The position numbers and the translations under genes were made by a program. The notes under the pieces are model-generated. The model had not been told where the DNA came from. It did not search any database and was given only the letters and a program-made list of their open reading frames with translations. 64,000 nucleotides of DNA from positions 372,001 to 436,000 of the forward strand of contig NZ_CP014608.1 in assembly GCF_001586165.1 (NCBI RefSeq). The letters are read 5' to 3'. Origin of the DNA: Obesumbacterium proteus. Its GTDB lineage: Bacteria; Pseudomonadota; Gammaproteobacteria; Enterobacterales; Enterobacteriaceae. Positions 56,102 through 64,000 of this stretch are shown here, piece after piece (within the stretch, counting starts at the first letter, position 1; each line of letters opens with the position of its first letter).

Positions 56102-56808
56102 TTAATTCTCCGCGCCTGACGCCGTAAATTTATAGCCCGAGCCCCAAACGGTCAGAATATGCTGCGGCTCGGAGGGATCGGCTTCAATTTTTATACGTAG
56201 TCGATTGATATGGGTGTTAACCGTATGCTCGTAGCCATCGTGCTGATAGCCCCACACCTGGTCGAGAAGCTGCAAACGGGAAAAAACTTTGTCGGGGTTT
56301 TTAGCAAAGAAATACAGCAAATCAAACTCACGCGGCGTGAGATCAACAGGCTGTTGATCCTTCCAAACCGCTCGTGCAATAGGGTCGATAACCAGATCCG
56401 CAATTTCCAAACGCCCTGCATCCATCTGTAAATTACGACTCATCGCTTCCTGGCGGCGAAACAGCGCTTTAACGCGAGCGGCCAGCTCAATCATCGAAAA
56501 CGGTTTGGCTAAATAATCATCGGCGCCTAGTTCTAATCCCAGAACCCGATGCACTTCGCTGGAGCGGGCGCTAATCATAATAATCGGCGTATAGCGCGTC
56601 ATACTGCGAGCGCGACGGCAGATATCAAGCCCATCAATACCCGGCAACATCAGATCGAGAATGAGCGCATCCCAACCCCCTGCTCCAACATCGCCATACC
56701 GGCAATGCCATCAGCCGCGTGCTCTATGTGATAGCCCTCATCGCGCAGATGCAACGCCAGTAAATCGGCAATATGCGAGTCATCTTCTACAATTAGAATT
56801 CGCTTCAT
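56102..56808 (-). pseudogene. OmpR-family response regulator, single-base frameshift
   Basis: The frame from ATG 56808 gives MKRILIVEDDSHIADLL and then goes out of phase at five G on the minus strand (56680-56676). Adding one G restores EQGGWDALILDLMLPGIDGLD, with the phospho-Asp, and a 235-residue regulator of normal length. The downstream part (56102-56650) has the Lys of LAKPFSM and a winged-helix output (ITVWGSGYKF-like C-terminus, LTPREFDLL). ATG 56817 is an alternative start. As written the protein cannot be made whole; a sequencing error in the homopolymer is quite possible. Confidence 0.85.
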
Positions 56809-56965
56809 TCCTTCCATCGCGTTCTGGCTCCAAGTGCATTTTTATAATTAGTCTACACAGGGTTTGTGCCCTGAGTTATCACAAATAATTTATAACTCTG
56901 TGAGGCTTTGCTGAACAAGTGAACGCAATACTGGCCCTGACCCCATTCTCAATAAGGATCTGACC

Positions 56966-57244
56966 ATGAGAAAAATTATTACGGTTGTTATGTCTAGTGC
57001 TTTACTGATGGGCTGCGGATTCGCCTTCGCCGCTGATACAGCAAGTTCATCCGGCGACGGTATGCAACAAGAGCCGCATAAAATGGATCACATGAGTAAA
57101 AAGCCGCAGGAAATGAAAAAACAGCACTTGGACGCGATGCAAAAAGGCGAAGCGCCCAAACAAGATGAAATGAGCCAAGATCAGATGGATAAAAAACCCA
57201 TGAAGCAAGGCGACACACTGAAGAAAACGAGTTCAGGGTACTAG
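56966..57244 (+). CDS. small secreted Met/Lys/Asp-rich protein (MXKDX-repeat-like)
   Basis: 92 residues with an N-terminal signal (IITVVMSSALLMGCGFAFA). Both a lipobox-like LMGC and a signal-peptidase-I-like FAFA site are present, so it could be a lipoprotein or a free periplasmic protein. The mature part is hydrophilic, with repeated Met-X-Lys/Asp units (MDHMSKKPQEMKKQ, DEMSQDQMDKKPMK), similar to proteins called pentapeptide MXKDX repeat. Function unknown; Met and His could bind copper. AAGGA upstream. Divergent from the two-component genes. Confidence 0.75.
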   Translation: MRKIITVVMSSALLMGCGFAFAADTASSSGDGMQQEPHKMDHMSKKPQEMKKQHLDAMQKGEAPKQDEMSQDQMDKKPMKQGDTLKKTSSGY

Positions 57245-57296
57245 TTTGTGAGCCACTCACTTTCACTGCGATAGGCTAAATTGCGTACATCACTAA

Positions 57297-57330
57297 AAAC
57301 CGCCATGTTATGTTAGCTTGGCGGTTTTTT
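57297..57330 (+). terminator. terminator after the Met-rich protein gene
   Basis: Stem AAACCGCCA/TGGCGGTTT with a 13-base loop, then TTT. The -10-like and ribosome sites of the next gene follow at once. Confidence 0.8.
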
Positions 57331-57368
57331 ATGGTTATAACCTCATTCAGGATGATCGGGAGTTCGCA

Positions 57369-57632
57369 ATGAAGTATCTACTATTACTCGTATTAGCTTC
57401 AGCTGGCCACGCATTTGCTGCTGATAAACCAAATGATTTTAACCCTTCAGACCCTTCAATTTGGCAAGAAAAACCCCTGCCAGAGGTTGTAAGGGAAAAA
57501 GAGCAGCTACAAGATCTGTGCCGAACATTTCCAGACGCCGAATGCCCAGCCAATACGGATAGACAGCCCGATATTCAGCGAGAAGAGCAACGTCGTAAAG
57601 ATAAAAGTCGCTATAAATCTTTTGAAAAATAG
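57369..57632 (+). CDS. small secreted protein of unknown function
   Basis: 87 residues from ATG 57369 (GGGAG six bases upstream). A signal peptide (MKYLLLLVLASAGHAFAA) precedes a short hydrophilic protein with two cysteines (LCRTFPDAECP) that may form a disulfide, and a strongly basic, Arg/Lys/Glu-rich C-terminus. No family recognised. The 54-base plus-strand gap from the preceding terminator implies its own promoter. Confidence 0.65.
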   Translation: MKYLLLLVLASAGHAFAADKPNDFNPSDPSIWQEKPLPEVVREKEQLQDLCRTFPDAECPANTDRQPDIQREEQRRKDKSRYKSFEK

Positions 57633-57638
57633 AGATCG

Positions 57639-57687
57639 CGGTTTACTAAACCGTTCCCTCTCCTGCGAAGGAGAGGGTTAGGCTGAG
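57639..57687. repeat. REP-like double hairpin between the small gene and rsmJ
   Basis: Two hairpins in tandem: CGGTTT-ACT-AAACCG and CCCTCTCCT-GCGA-AGGAGAGGG, the second followed by TTAGGCTGAGG. The CCCTCTCC/GGAGAGGG-TTAGG-type sequence is a common dispersed intergenic element in Enterobacterales and related bacteria. It may also end transcripts from both sides. Confidence 0.6.
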
Positions 57688-57704
57688 GTTATTTACATGC
57701 AGAA

Positions 57705-58454
57705 TTATTTTAGCGGCGTGTAAATATCAAAGCGGTGATTTTTGGTGGTAGTGGCTGCATGTGCAGGCACATCCGCCAATGGCGGAGCATAATCAGGGCG
57801 TTTTACCACGATACGTTTGGTCGCCAGCGCGCGAGCGGGAGCTAACAATGCATCGGCATCCAAATCAGCGCCCACCAGCGACTGGAACACTCGCATCTCT
57901 TTCTTCACTAACGCACTTTTCTGTTTGTGCGGATACATCGGATCGAGATACACCACTTCTGGCGCAGGGCTAAGATCTTTCAGCGCATCAATGCTGGACG
58001 CATGCAGCAAGGTCAGGCGTTCTTGCAGCCAGCCGCCGATTTCAGGATCTGCATAACCACGCTGCAAACCATCATCAAGCAGTGCCGCCACCACGGGATG
58101 ACGCTCCAGCATACGCACGTGACACCCTACCGACGCCAACACGTAAGCATCGCGGCCTAATCCTGCGGTCGCATCCACAACGCTCGGCACATAGCTGCCT
58201 TTAATACCCACGGCTTTTGCCACCGCCTCACCACGGCCTCCGCCAAACTTGCGGCGATGCGCCATTGCGCCAGCGACAAAATCGACAAAAATCGCGCCCA
58301 GCTTGGGTTCATCCAACTTGCGAAGTTCTAAATGCTCAGGCGTTAATACCAACGCCATTATCGCATCAGGATCGTGAACCAATCCCCAGCGCTCGGCTAA
58401 ATGAGATAAGGCGCCGCTATCGGCGCCCTCTTCTAACAATAACTGAATACTCAA
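57705..58454 (-). CDS. rsmJ: 16S rRNA (guanine1516-N2)-methyltransferase RsmJ
   Basis: SAM-dependent methyltransferase modifying G1516 of 16S rRNA. Motifs: VVDATAGLGRDAYVLASVG (SAM-binding), YLDPMYPHKQKSALVKKEMR (catalytic), FGGGRGEAVAKAVG. By alignment with E. coli (250 residues, MKICLIDE) the start is TTG 58454 (LSIQLLLEEG), giving 249 residues; no ATG or GTG fits. AAGGG lies eight bases upstream. It begins five bases after the prlC stop, as in E. coli prlC-rsmJ. Confidence 0.92.
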   Translation of the reverse strand: MSIQLLLEEGADSGALSHLAERWGLVHDPDAIMALVLTPEHLELRKLDEPKLGAIFVDFVAGAMAHRRKFGGGRGEAVAKAVGIKGSYVPSVVDATAGLGRDAYVLASVGCHVRMLERHPVVAALLDDGLQRGYADPEIGGWLQERLTLLHASSIDALKDLSPAPEVVYLDPMYPHKQKSALVKKEMRVFQSLVGADLDADALLAPARALATKRIVVKRPDYAPPLADVPAHAATTTKNHRFDIYTPLK

Positions 58455-58458
58455 CGCA

Positions 58459-60501
58459 TTAACCCTTGATACCGTAGTGACGCAGCATGGCATCAATTTT
58501 CGGCTCACGGCCACGGAAGTTTTTGAACAGGTTCATTGGCTCATCGGAACCACCCTGCGACAGGATGTTATCCAAGAACGCACGACCAGTGTCTACGTTG
58601 AAAATGCCCTCTTCCTCGAAGCGAGAGAACGCATCCGCAGACAGCAGCTCTGCCCACAGATAGCTGTAGTAGCCCGCCGCATAGCCGCCAGCAAAAATAT
58701 GGCTGAACGCATGAGGAAAACGACCCCAGCTTGGCGACGGCATCACCGCCACTAACGCTTTAACCTCTTTCAGAGTATCGAGAATACGAGCGCCTTGAGC
58801 GGGATCGAACTCAGTATGCAGACGGAAATCGAACATCCCAAACTCTAGCTGACGCAGGATAAACAGCGCGGCCTGATAGTTTTTCGCCGCCAACATTTTA
58901 TCCAGCATTTCCTGCGGAAGTGGCTCATTGGTCTGGTAATGACCCGAGATAAAGGCCAACGCTTCCGGCTCCCAGCACCAGTTTTCCATAAACTGGCTTG
59001 GCAACTCGACGGCATCCCATGGCACACCGTTGATCCCTGAAACACCTGCGGTTTCGATCGTGGTGAGCATATGATGCAAGCCGTGACCAAACTCATGGAA
59101 CAGCGTGGTCACTTCATTATGTGTAAACAATGCAGGCTTATCACCGATTGGACGGTTAAAGTTACAGGTCAGATAAGCCACTGGCTTCTGTAGGCTACCA
59201 TCGGCACGGCGTAGACGGCCTACACAGTCGTCCATCCACGCACCACCGCGTTTATGCTCGCGGGCGTAAAGATCGAGATAGAAACTACCACGCAGCTCGC
59301 CGGTCGCATCATAAAGCTCGAAGAAACGAACCTCTGGATTCCACACGTCAATATCATGACGCTCTTTAGCCGTGATACCGTAAATACGTTTCACCACTTC
59401 AAACAAACCGCTCAATACGCGCTGCTCAGGGAAATAAGGGCGCAGCTGTTCATCGCTGATAGAGTACAGATGTTGTTTCTGTTTTTCGCTGTAGTAGGTG
59501 ATATCCCACGCTTCCAGCTCGGTAACGTCGAAGTGCTGGCGCGTAAACTCACGCAGCTCAGCCAGCTCTTGCGCGCCTTGCGGACGAGCTCGTTCGGCTA
59601 AGTCATTCAGGAATGCCAGAACCTGCTGTGGATTTTCTGCCATTTTGGTTGCCAATGATTTATCGGCATAGGATTTAAAGCCAAGCAGCTGAGCTAATTC
59701 GTGACGCAGTTGCAGAGTTTCAGCCATGATTTCGCTGTTATCCCACTGACCTGCGTTTGGCCCCTGATCGGACGCACGAGTGGTAAATGCCTGATACATC
59801 TCATGGCGCAGCTCGCGGTTGTCCGCATAGGTCATCACCGGCAGATAGCTTGGGATATCCAGCGTTAACAGCCAGCCTTCTTTTTCTTTGGATTCAGCCA
59901 GCGCCTTCGCGGCCGCGAGCGCACTTTCAGGCAGACCAGAAAGCTCTTTTTCATCCGTAATCAGCTTGCTCCAGCCCATGGTCGCATCCAATACGTTGTT
60001 GCTGAATGCAGAGCCCAGTTCGGACAGACGCGCCATAATTCCGCCATAGCGCTGCTGTTTTTCTTTCGGCAAACCAATACCAGACAGCTCGAAATCACGC
60101 AGTGAGTTTTTCACCGCTTTCTTCTGCGGTTTGGTTAACGCTGCAAAACCCGCGCCGTCTTTCAGGCTACGGTAGGCCTGATACAGCCCTTCATGCTGAC
60201 CTACCCAAGTGCCGTATTCAGACAACAATGGCAAGCACTGTTCGTAAGCTTCACGCAGCTCAGGGCTATTTTGCACGGAGTTTAAATGGCTGACTGGGGA
60301 GAAAATACGGCTCAGACGATCGTCAACTTCAGCCAGTGGCTGACACAGATTATCCCACGTAAATGGCGCATCTTGCGCGACCACGCGCTCCACTTCGGCA
60401 CGACAATCTGCCAATGCGCTTTTCACCGCAGGAACGATGTCCTCAGGTTTGATTTTAGAGAATGGTGGCAGGTCGAACGGCGTCAGTAACGGATTGGTCA
60501 T
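58459..60501 (-). CDS. prlC: oligopeptidase A (PrlC)
   Basis: Cytosolic M3-family zinc metallopeptidase that degrades short peptides, including signal-peptide fragments. 680 residues, the E. coli length. Zinc motif TLFHEFGHGLHH with the downstream Glu in GVPWDAVELPSQFMENWCWE. In E. coli it is heat-shock induced; I did not find a convincing sigma-32 promoter in the 215-base gap upstream. rsmJ follows. Confidence 0.96.
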   Translation of the reverse strand: MTNPLLTPFDLPPFSKIKPEDIVPAVKSALADCRAEVERVVAQDAPFTWDNLCQPLAEVDDRLSRIFSPVSHLNSVQNSPELREAYEQCLPLLSEYGTWVGQHEGLYQAYRSLKDGAGFAALTKPQKKAVKNSLRDFELSGIGLPKEKQQRYGGIMARLSELGSAFSNNVLDATMGWSKLITDEKELSGLPESALAAAKALAESKEKEGWLLTLDIPSYLPVMTYADNRELRHEMYQAFTTRASDQGPNAGQWDNSEIMAETLQLRHELAQLLGFKSYADKSLATKMAENPQQVLAFLNDLAERARPQGAQELAELREFTRQHFDVTELEAWDITYYSEKQKQHLYSISDEQLRPYFPEQRVLSGLFEVVKRIYGITAKERHDIDVWNPEVRFFELYDATGELRGSFYLDLYAREHKRGGAWMDDCVGRLRRADGSLQKPVAYLTCNFNRPIGDKPALFTHNEVTTLFHEFGHGLHHMLTTIETAGVSGINGVPWDAVELPSQFMENWCWEPEALAFISGHYQTNEPLPQEMLDKMLAAKNYQAALFILRQLEFGMFDFRLHTEFDPAQGARILDTLKEVKALVAVMPSPSWGRFPHAFSHIFAGGYAAGYYSYLWAELLSADAFSRFEEEGIFNVDTGRAFLDNILSQGGSDEPMNLFKNFRGREPKIDAMLRHYGIKG

Positions 60502-60716
60502 AAGAAAGCGTCCTATATAGTTTTGCCATTAACAACAAAGGCTAACGGTCTTGGCCGCATCAGTGCGGCGTATAAATCGACTTAACCAGCCCCCCAATGC
60601 GTCGGGCAACCGGTATAAAAGCGCTGTTTAGATCTAAGATGAGGTTAAGTGTAGCGAAAATCAATGGCTGGCGGGTTCAATCGCTTTGATAGGAGGCACC
60701 ACAGGCAAAAATACAT

Positions 60717-61100
60717 CTAGCGGCAAGAAATCTGTTCCATAACATTATTATCGTAAGTAATGGCAAAACCCGCAGGATAAGGGCTTGGTTGCTGCATTTT
60801 AAATGCTAATTGCTGATGGGAGGATAATTGCCAAGACAGGTATTTTTCACTGATGAAATACCCGTCACTATTACCCAACAAATCAACTAACTGTGAGGCA
60901 TTTTTTGTGCATAAGTCGCTCTCAACAGCCAATCGCCACACCATTTCAAGTCGGTGCTCAGACAGCTTCCAGCGTTGCTGATCAAATGGGCTTGAGCCGT
61001 AGTGTTTAAGCTGTTCTACGCTATTAGCGTCTTTACAACCACACAACGTGAGTACGAGAGCTATGATACTAAAAATGTACAAGTCTCCCTCCTTGTGCAT
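60717..61100 (-). CDS. putative lipoprotein of unknown function
   Basis: 127 residues from ATG 61100, with AAGGA five bases upstream. The N-terminus IFSIIALVLTLCGC is a lipoprotein signal with Cys22 as the acylated residue. The mature part has no recognised domain (KHYGSSPFDQQRWKLSEHRLE, WRLAVESDLCTKNASQLVDLLG). The open frame runs up to 61223, but the extension would bury the signal sequence, so I reject it. It stands alone between prlC and rlmJ, and does not occur there in E. coli. Confidence 0.65.
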   Translation of the reverse strand: MHKEGDLYIFSIIALVLTLCGCKDANSVEQLKHYGSSPFDQQRWKLSEHRLEMVWRLAVESDLCTKNASQLVDLLGNSDGYFISEKYLSWQLSSHQQLAFKMQQPSPYPAGFAITYDNNVMEQISCR

Positions 61101-61348
61101 AACATTCCTTGTCACACAATTATCTGCTTTCAGGATTCGCTCATCCCTTATCTGTATCACAAAACCAATATGCGATAATCCATAAAGTCTTTCATCGCCA
61201 TACCGTTTATACTTAACCGTCACCTGCTGACATGCCGCGATGCCCGCAGCCCAAAAGAGCAGACTCGCTGTGCCTTGTCACGGTCTTAATTTACCTATCC
61301 TAATGATTTTATTTTAGTTATTAGAATATACGAAAGTTTAAATTCACT

Positions 61349-62191
61349 ATGCTTAGTTATCGCCACAGTTTTCACGCCGGCAATCACGCCGATGTCCTCA
61401 AACACACCGTTCAGAGTTTGATTATTGAATCGCTGAAAGAAAAGGATAAGCCTTTCCTTTATCTGGATACGCATTCCGGCGCGGGGCGTTATCAGCTCAG
61501 TGGTGAGCATGCAGAAAAAACCGGCGAATACCTTGAAGGTATCGCACGTATTTGGCAGCGCGACGATGTTCCCGCCGAGCTTGAAGCCTACCTGAGCGCG
61601 GTAAAACACTTTAACCGTGGCGAACAACTGCGTTATTACCCTGGTTCGCCACTGATTGCGCGCCAGCTGCTACGCGACTTCGACAAAATCCATCTAACCG
61701 AACTGCACCCAACGGATTTCCCGCTGCTGCGCAATGAGTTCTCTAAAGACGAACGCGCAAAAGTGATGAAAGCCGATGGCTATCAGCAGCTGAAATCGCA
61801 GCTTCCTCCGTTGTCACGCCGTGGCTTCGTGTTGATCGATCCGCCGTATGAAATGAAAACCGATTATCAAGACGTGGTGAAAGGTATTCAGGAAGGCTAT
61901 AAGCGTTTTGCCACCGGCGTCTATGCGCTGTGGTATCCCGTGGTGCTGCGTCAGCAAATCAAACGCATGACTCGCGATCTGCAAGACACCGGCATTCGTC
62001 GTATTTTGCAAATCGAACTAGCGGTTCGCCCAGACAGCGATCAGCGCGGTATGACAGCTTCCGGTATGATTGTGATCAACCCACCGTGGAAGCTAGAACA
62101 ACAGATGCGCGACGTTCTGCCTTGGCTGCATAAAGTGCTCGTGCCGGAAGGTACAGGTCATGCCAAAGTTGAATGGATTGTGCCGGAATAA
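61349..62191 (+). CDS. rlmJ: 23S rRNA (adenine2030-N6)-methyltransferase RlmJ
   Basis: Methylates A2030 of 23S rRNA. 280 residues as in E. coli. Motifs: LSYRHSFHAGNHADVLKH at the N-terminus, YLDTHSGAGRYQL (SAM), and the catalytic GFVLIDPPYEMK. Convergent with recQ. In E. coli it follows prlC closely; here the orphan lipoprotein lies between. Confidence 0.96.
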   Translation: MLSYRHSFHAGNHADVLKHTVQSLIIESLKEKDKPFLYLDTHSGAGRYQLSGEHAEKTGEYLEGIARIWQRDDVPAELEAYLSAVKHFNRGEQLRYYPGSPLIARQLLRDFDKIHLTELHPTDFPLLRNEFSKDERAKVMKADGYQQLKSQLPPLSRRGFVLIDPPYEMKTDYQDVVKGIQEGYKRFATGVYALWYPVVLRQQIKRMTRDLQDTGIRRILQIELAVRPDSDQRGMTASGMIVINPPWKLEQQMRDVLPWLHKVLVPEGTGHAKVEWIVPE

Positions 62192-62207
62192 TTGAAGTCA
62201 TTGCTGT

Positions 62208-62238
62208 CTGTCTCCCTTAGCAACATTGAGGGAGACAG
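62208..62238. terminator. hairpin between rlmJ and recQ
   Basis: Perfect 10-base stem CTGTCTCCCT/AGGGAGACAG with an 11-base loop. No T-run on either strand, so it may serve as a 3' stabiliser or a weak bidirectional terminator. Confidence 0.45.
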
Positions 62239-62254
62239 AAGTTAACGCGTAAAA

Positions 62255-64000
62255 CTACTCATCATCGCCATCAACGTGTTCTCGGATCAGCGTCATAAAC
62301 GGCGCACCAAAGCGATCCAGTTTACGCTGTCCTACACCGTTAATGCTCAGCAATTCGCTGGCGCGAATCGGCATCTGCTCTGACATTTCTAGCAACGTAG
62401 CATCGTTAAATACCACGTATGGCGGGATATTCTCTTCGTCAGCAATCGCTTTGCGTAGCTTACGCAGCTTGGCAAACAGCTTGCGGTCATAGTTTCCGCC
62501 GTAGTTTTTGCTGGCGTGGCTACTGCTGCTGCGCGACTTGAGGTTTATGACGCGTGGCACGGCCAGCTGAAGAGGAACTTCGCCGCGTAAAACCGGACGC
62601 GCCGATTCAGTCAGCTGCAACGCTGAATGCATCGCAATATTTTGCGTCACTAAGCCCAGATGAATAAGCTGGCGCAATACGCTGACCCAGTGTTCGGTCG
62701 TATGGTCGCGACCCAATCCATAGACTTTGAGCTTGTCGTGGCCAAACTCACGGATACGGGTGTTATTCGCCCCGCGCAGGATCTCAACAACATAGCCAAT
62801 ACCAAACCGCTGACCCACGCGAGCAATCGCTGACAGCGCCTTTTGCGCGTCCTCTAGCCCATCGTAACGTTTTGGCGGATCGAGACAGATATCACAGTTG
62901 CCGCAGGATTCTTGCCGCCCTTCACCAAAGTAATTCAGCAGCACTAAACGACGGCAGGTTTGCGCCTCAGCGAAAGCATTCATTGCGTTTAGCTTATGGC
63001 GTTCAATCTCTTTCTGCTGCCCTTCAGGTTTCTCTTCTAAACAACGGCGCAGCCAAGCCATATCGGCTGGGTCATAAAGCAGAACGGCTTCAGCGGGTAA
63101 ACCATCGCGCCCAGCGCGACCGGTTTCCTGATAGTAAGCTTCGATATTACGTGGAATATCAAAGTGCACCACAAAACGCACGTTGGGCTTGTTAATACCC
63201 ATGCCGAACGCAACCGTTGCCACCACAATCTGCAGATCGTCGCGTTGAAATGCTTCCTGTACCGAAGAACGATGTTCGTGATCGAGCCCTGCGTGATACG
63301 CCCCGACGCTAAAGCCTCGGCTTTGCAAACGCGCCGTGGTGTCTTCGACTTTGGCTCGGCCGTTACAGTAAATAATGCCCGATTTGCCGCGTTGTTCCTG
63401 CACGAAACGGATCAGTTGATCCAGCGGTTTGAATTTTTCGATGAGCGTGTAACGAATGTTTGGGCGGTCAAAACTGCTAACCTGAACCAGCGGGTCGTTT
63501 AGCGATAGCAAACGCTCGATGTCATTACGCGTGGCATCATCGGCGGTGGCCGTGAGCGCAATAACCGGAATCTCAGGGAAACGCTGCTTAATCAGACCTA
63601 GCGCGCTGTATTCAGGACGGAAATCATGGCCCCACTGTGAAATACAGTGAGCTTCATCTACCGCCAATAATGCAGGTCGCCAGTGCGGAAGCTGATCGAG
63701 GAAGTTATCCATCATCAGTCGTTCTGGCGCAATATAGAGAAGTTTTATCGCCCCACTGCGACAGCCAGCGTATACCTCTTGCTGCTGTTCACGGTTCTGC
63801 GTGGAGTTAAGACAGGCCGCGCTAACACCGTTCGCCTGTAGCTGATCGACCTGATCTTTCATCAGGGAAATCAACGGAGAAACCACCAGCGTTAAGCCAT
63901 CCATCACCAACGCAGGGATTTGATAACACAGAGACTTGCCGCCTCCGGTTGGCATCACAACCAGACAATCCCGTCCCGCGATCGCAGCATTGATGATAGT
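62255..64000 (-). CDS. recQ: ATP-dependent DNA helicase RecQ, 5' end outside the window
   Basis: 3'-5' helicase of RecF-pathway recombination and replication repair. 581 of about 610 residues are present; the frame continues past base 64000. Walker A GGGKSLCYQIP, DEAH box VDEAHCISQWGHDFRPEYS, motif VI QETGRAGRDG, zinc cysteines in TCRRLVLLNYFGEG and SCGNCDIC, winged helix, and a C-terminal HRDC domain. In E. coli rhtC follows recQ directly; here about 7.7 kb of other genes intervene. Confidence 0.96.
   Translation of the reverse strand, partial: TIINAAIAGRDCLVVMPTGGGKSLCYQIPALVMDGLTLVVSPLISLMKDQVDQLQANGVSAACLNSTQNREQQQEVYAGCRSGAIKLLYIAPERLMMDNFLDQLPHWRPALLAVDEAHCISQWGHDFRPEYSALGLIKQRFPEIPVIALTATADDATRNDIERLLSLNDPLVQVSSFDRPNIRYTLIEKFKPLDQLIRFVQEQRGKSGIIYCNGRAKVEDTTARLQSRGFSVGAYHAGLDHEHRSSVQEAFQRDDLQIVVATVAFGMGINKPNVRFVVHFDIPRNIEAYYQETGRAGRDGLPAEAVLLYDPADMAWLRRCLEEKPEGQQKEIERHKLNAMNAFAEAQTCRRLVLLNYFGEGRQESCGNCDICLDPPKRYDGLEDAQKALSAIARVGQRFGIGYVVEILRGANNTRIREFGHDKLKVYGLGRDHTTEHWVSVLRQLIHLGLVTQNIAMHSALQLTESARPVLRGEVPLQLAVPRVINLKSRSSSSHASKNYGGNYDRKLFAKLRKLRKAIADEENIPPYVVFNDATLLEMSEQMPIRASELLSINGVGQRKLDRFGAPFMTLIREHVDGDDE

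Noticed and set aside
61101..61223. N-terminal extension of the orphan lipoprotein
   Set aside because: It would place the hydrophobic lipoprotein signal in mid-protein; the start at 61100 has a good ribosome site.

Overview
The window is chromosomal DNA of a gammaproteobacterium of the order Enterobacterales. Gene content and order follow the Escherichia coli 86-87 min region (rrn-hemG-trkH-yigZ-pepQ-fadBA-fre-ubiD-rfaH-tatDCBA-ubiBJE-rmuC-udp-dlhH-metE-metR-yigM-rhtC-recQ). Several features differ from E. coli: a magnesium-type hemB beside tatD, a pepE beside rfaH, a barnase-like gene beside metE, and imported blocks that sit elsewhere in E. coli. I infer Hafnia or a close relative (Hafniaceae), but the sequence alone does not settle the genus.

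Layout. Positions 1-3520 hold an rRNA operon on the minus strand: the 5' part of 23S, a tRNA-Glu spacer, complete 16S, boxA elements and tandem P1/P2 promoters. Then come hemG, trkH, yigZ and pepQ (minus), fadBA (plus) behind a near-perfect FadR operator, fre-ubiD and pepE (minus), rfaH (plus), and a long minus-strand block hemB-tatD-tatCBA-ubiB-ubiJ-ubiE-rmuC. Next are a DedA protein, a short CstA-type transporter, an IphP-type phosphatase and dlhH, followed by udp (plus) with two CRP sites.

Between udp and metE lies accessory material (29.4-40.6 kb). It contains a RelE-type toxin/antitoxin pair with a symmetric operator, and a complete fsaB-ptsA / frwC-frwB-pflD-pflC-frwD / yijO module: a fructose-like phosphotransferase system tied to a glycyl radical enzyme, its activase and an aldolase. 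A secreted barnase-fold protein that appears to have lost its catalytic residues completes this stretch. metE, metR and yigM return to the E. coli order.

From 45 to 62 kb the region is mosaic: a LysR/quinone reductase pair; a three-gene envelope operon (barrel protein, POTRA-less Omp85-like barrel, DUF4056-type lipoprotein) whose promoter end has been deleted against a truncated 6-phospho-beta-glucosidase gene; gntRKU with GntR operators; rhtC; a two-component system divergent from a small Met/Lys-rich secreted protein; and rsmJ-prlC and rlmJ. recQ runs off the right edge.

Two genes (the Omp85-like barrel and the response regulator) are each broken by what looks like one missing base in a homopolymer run. 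This could be real mutation, but it is also the typical signature of sequencing error and should be resolved before either gene is called inactive. No CRISPR array, prophage, insertion sequence or integrase was seen.
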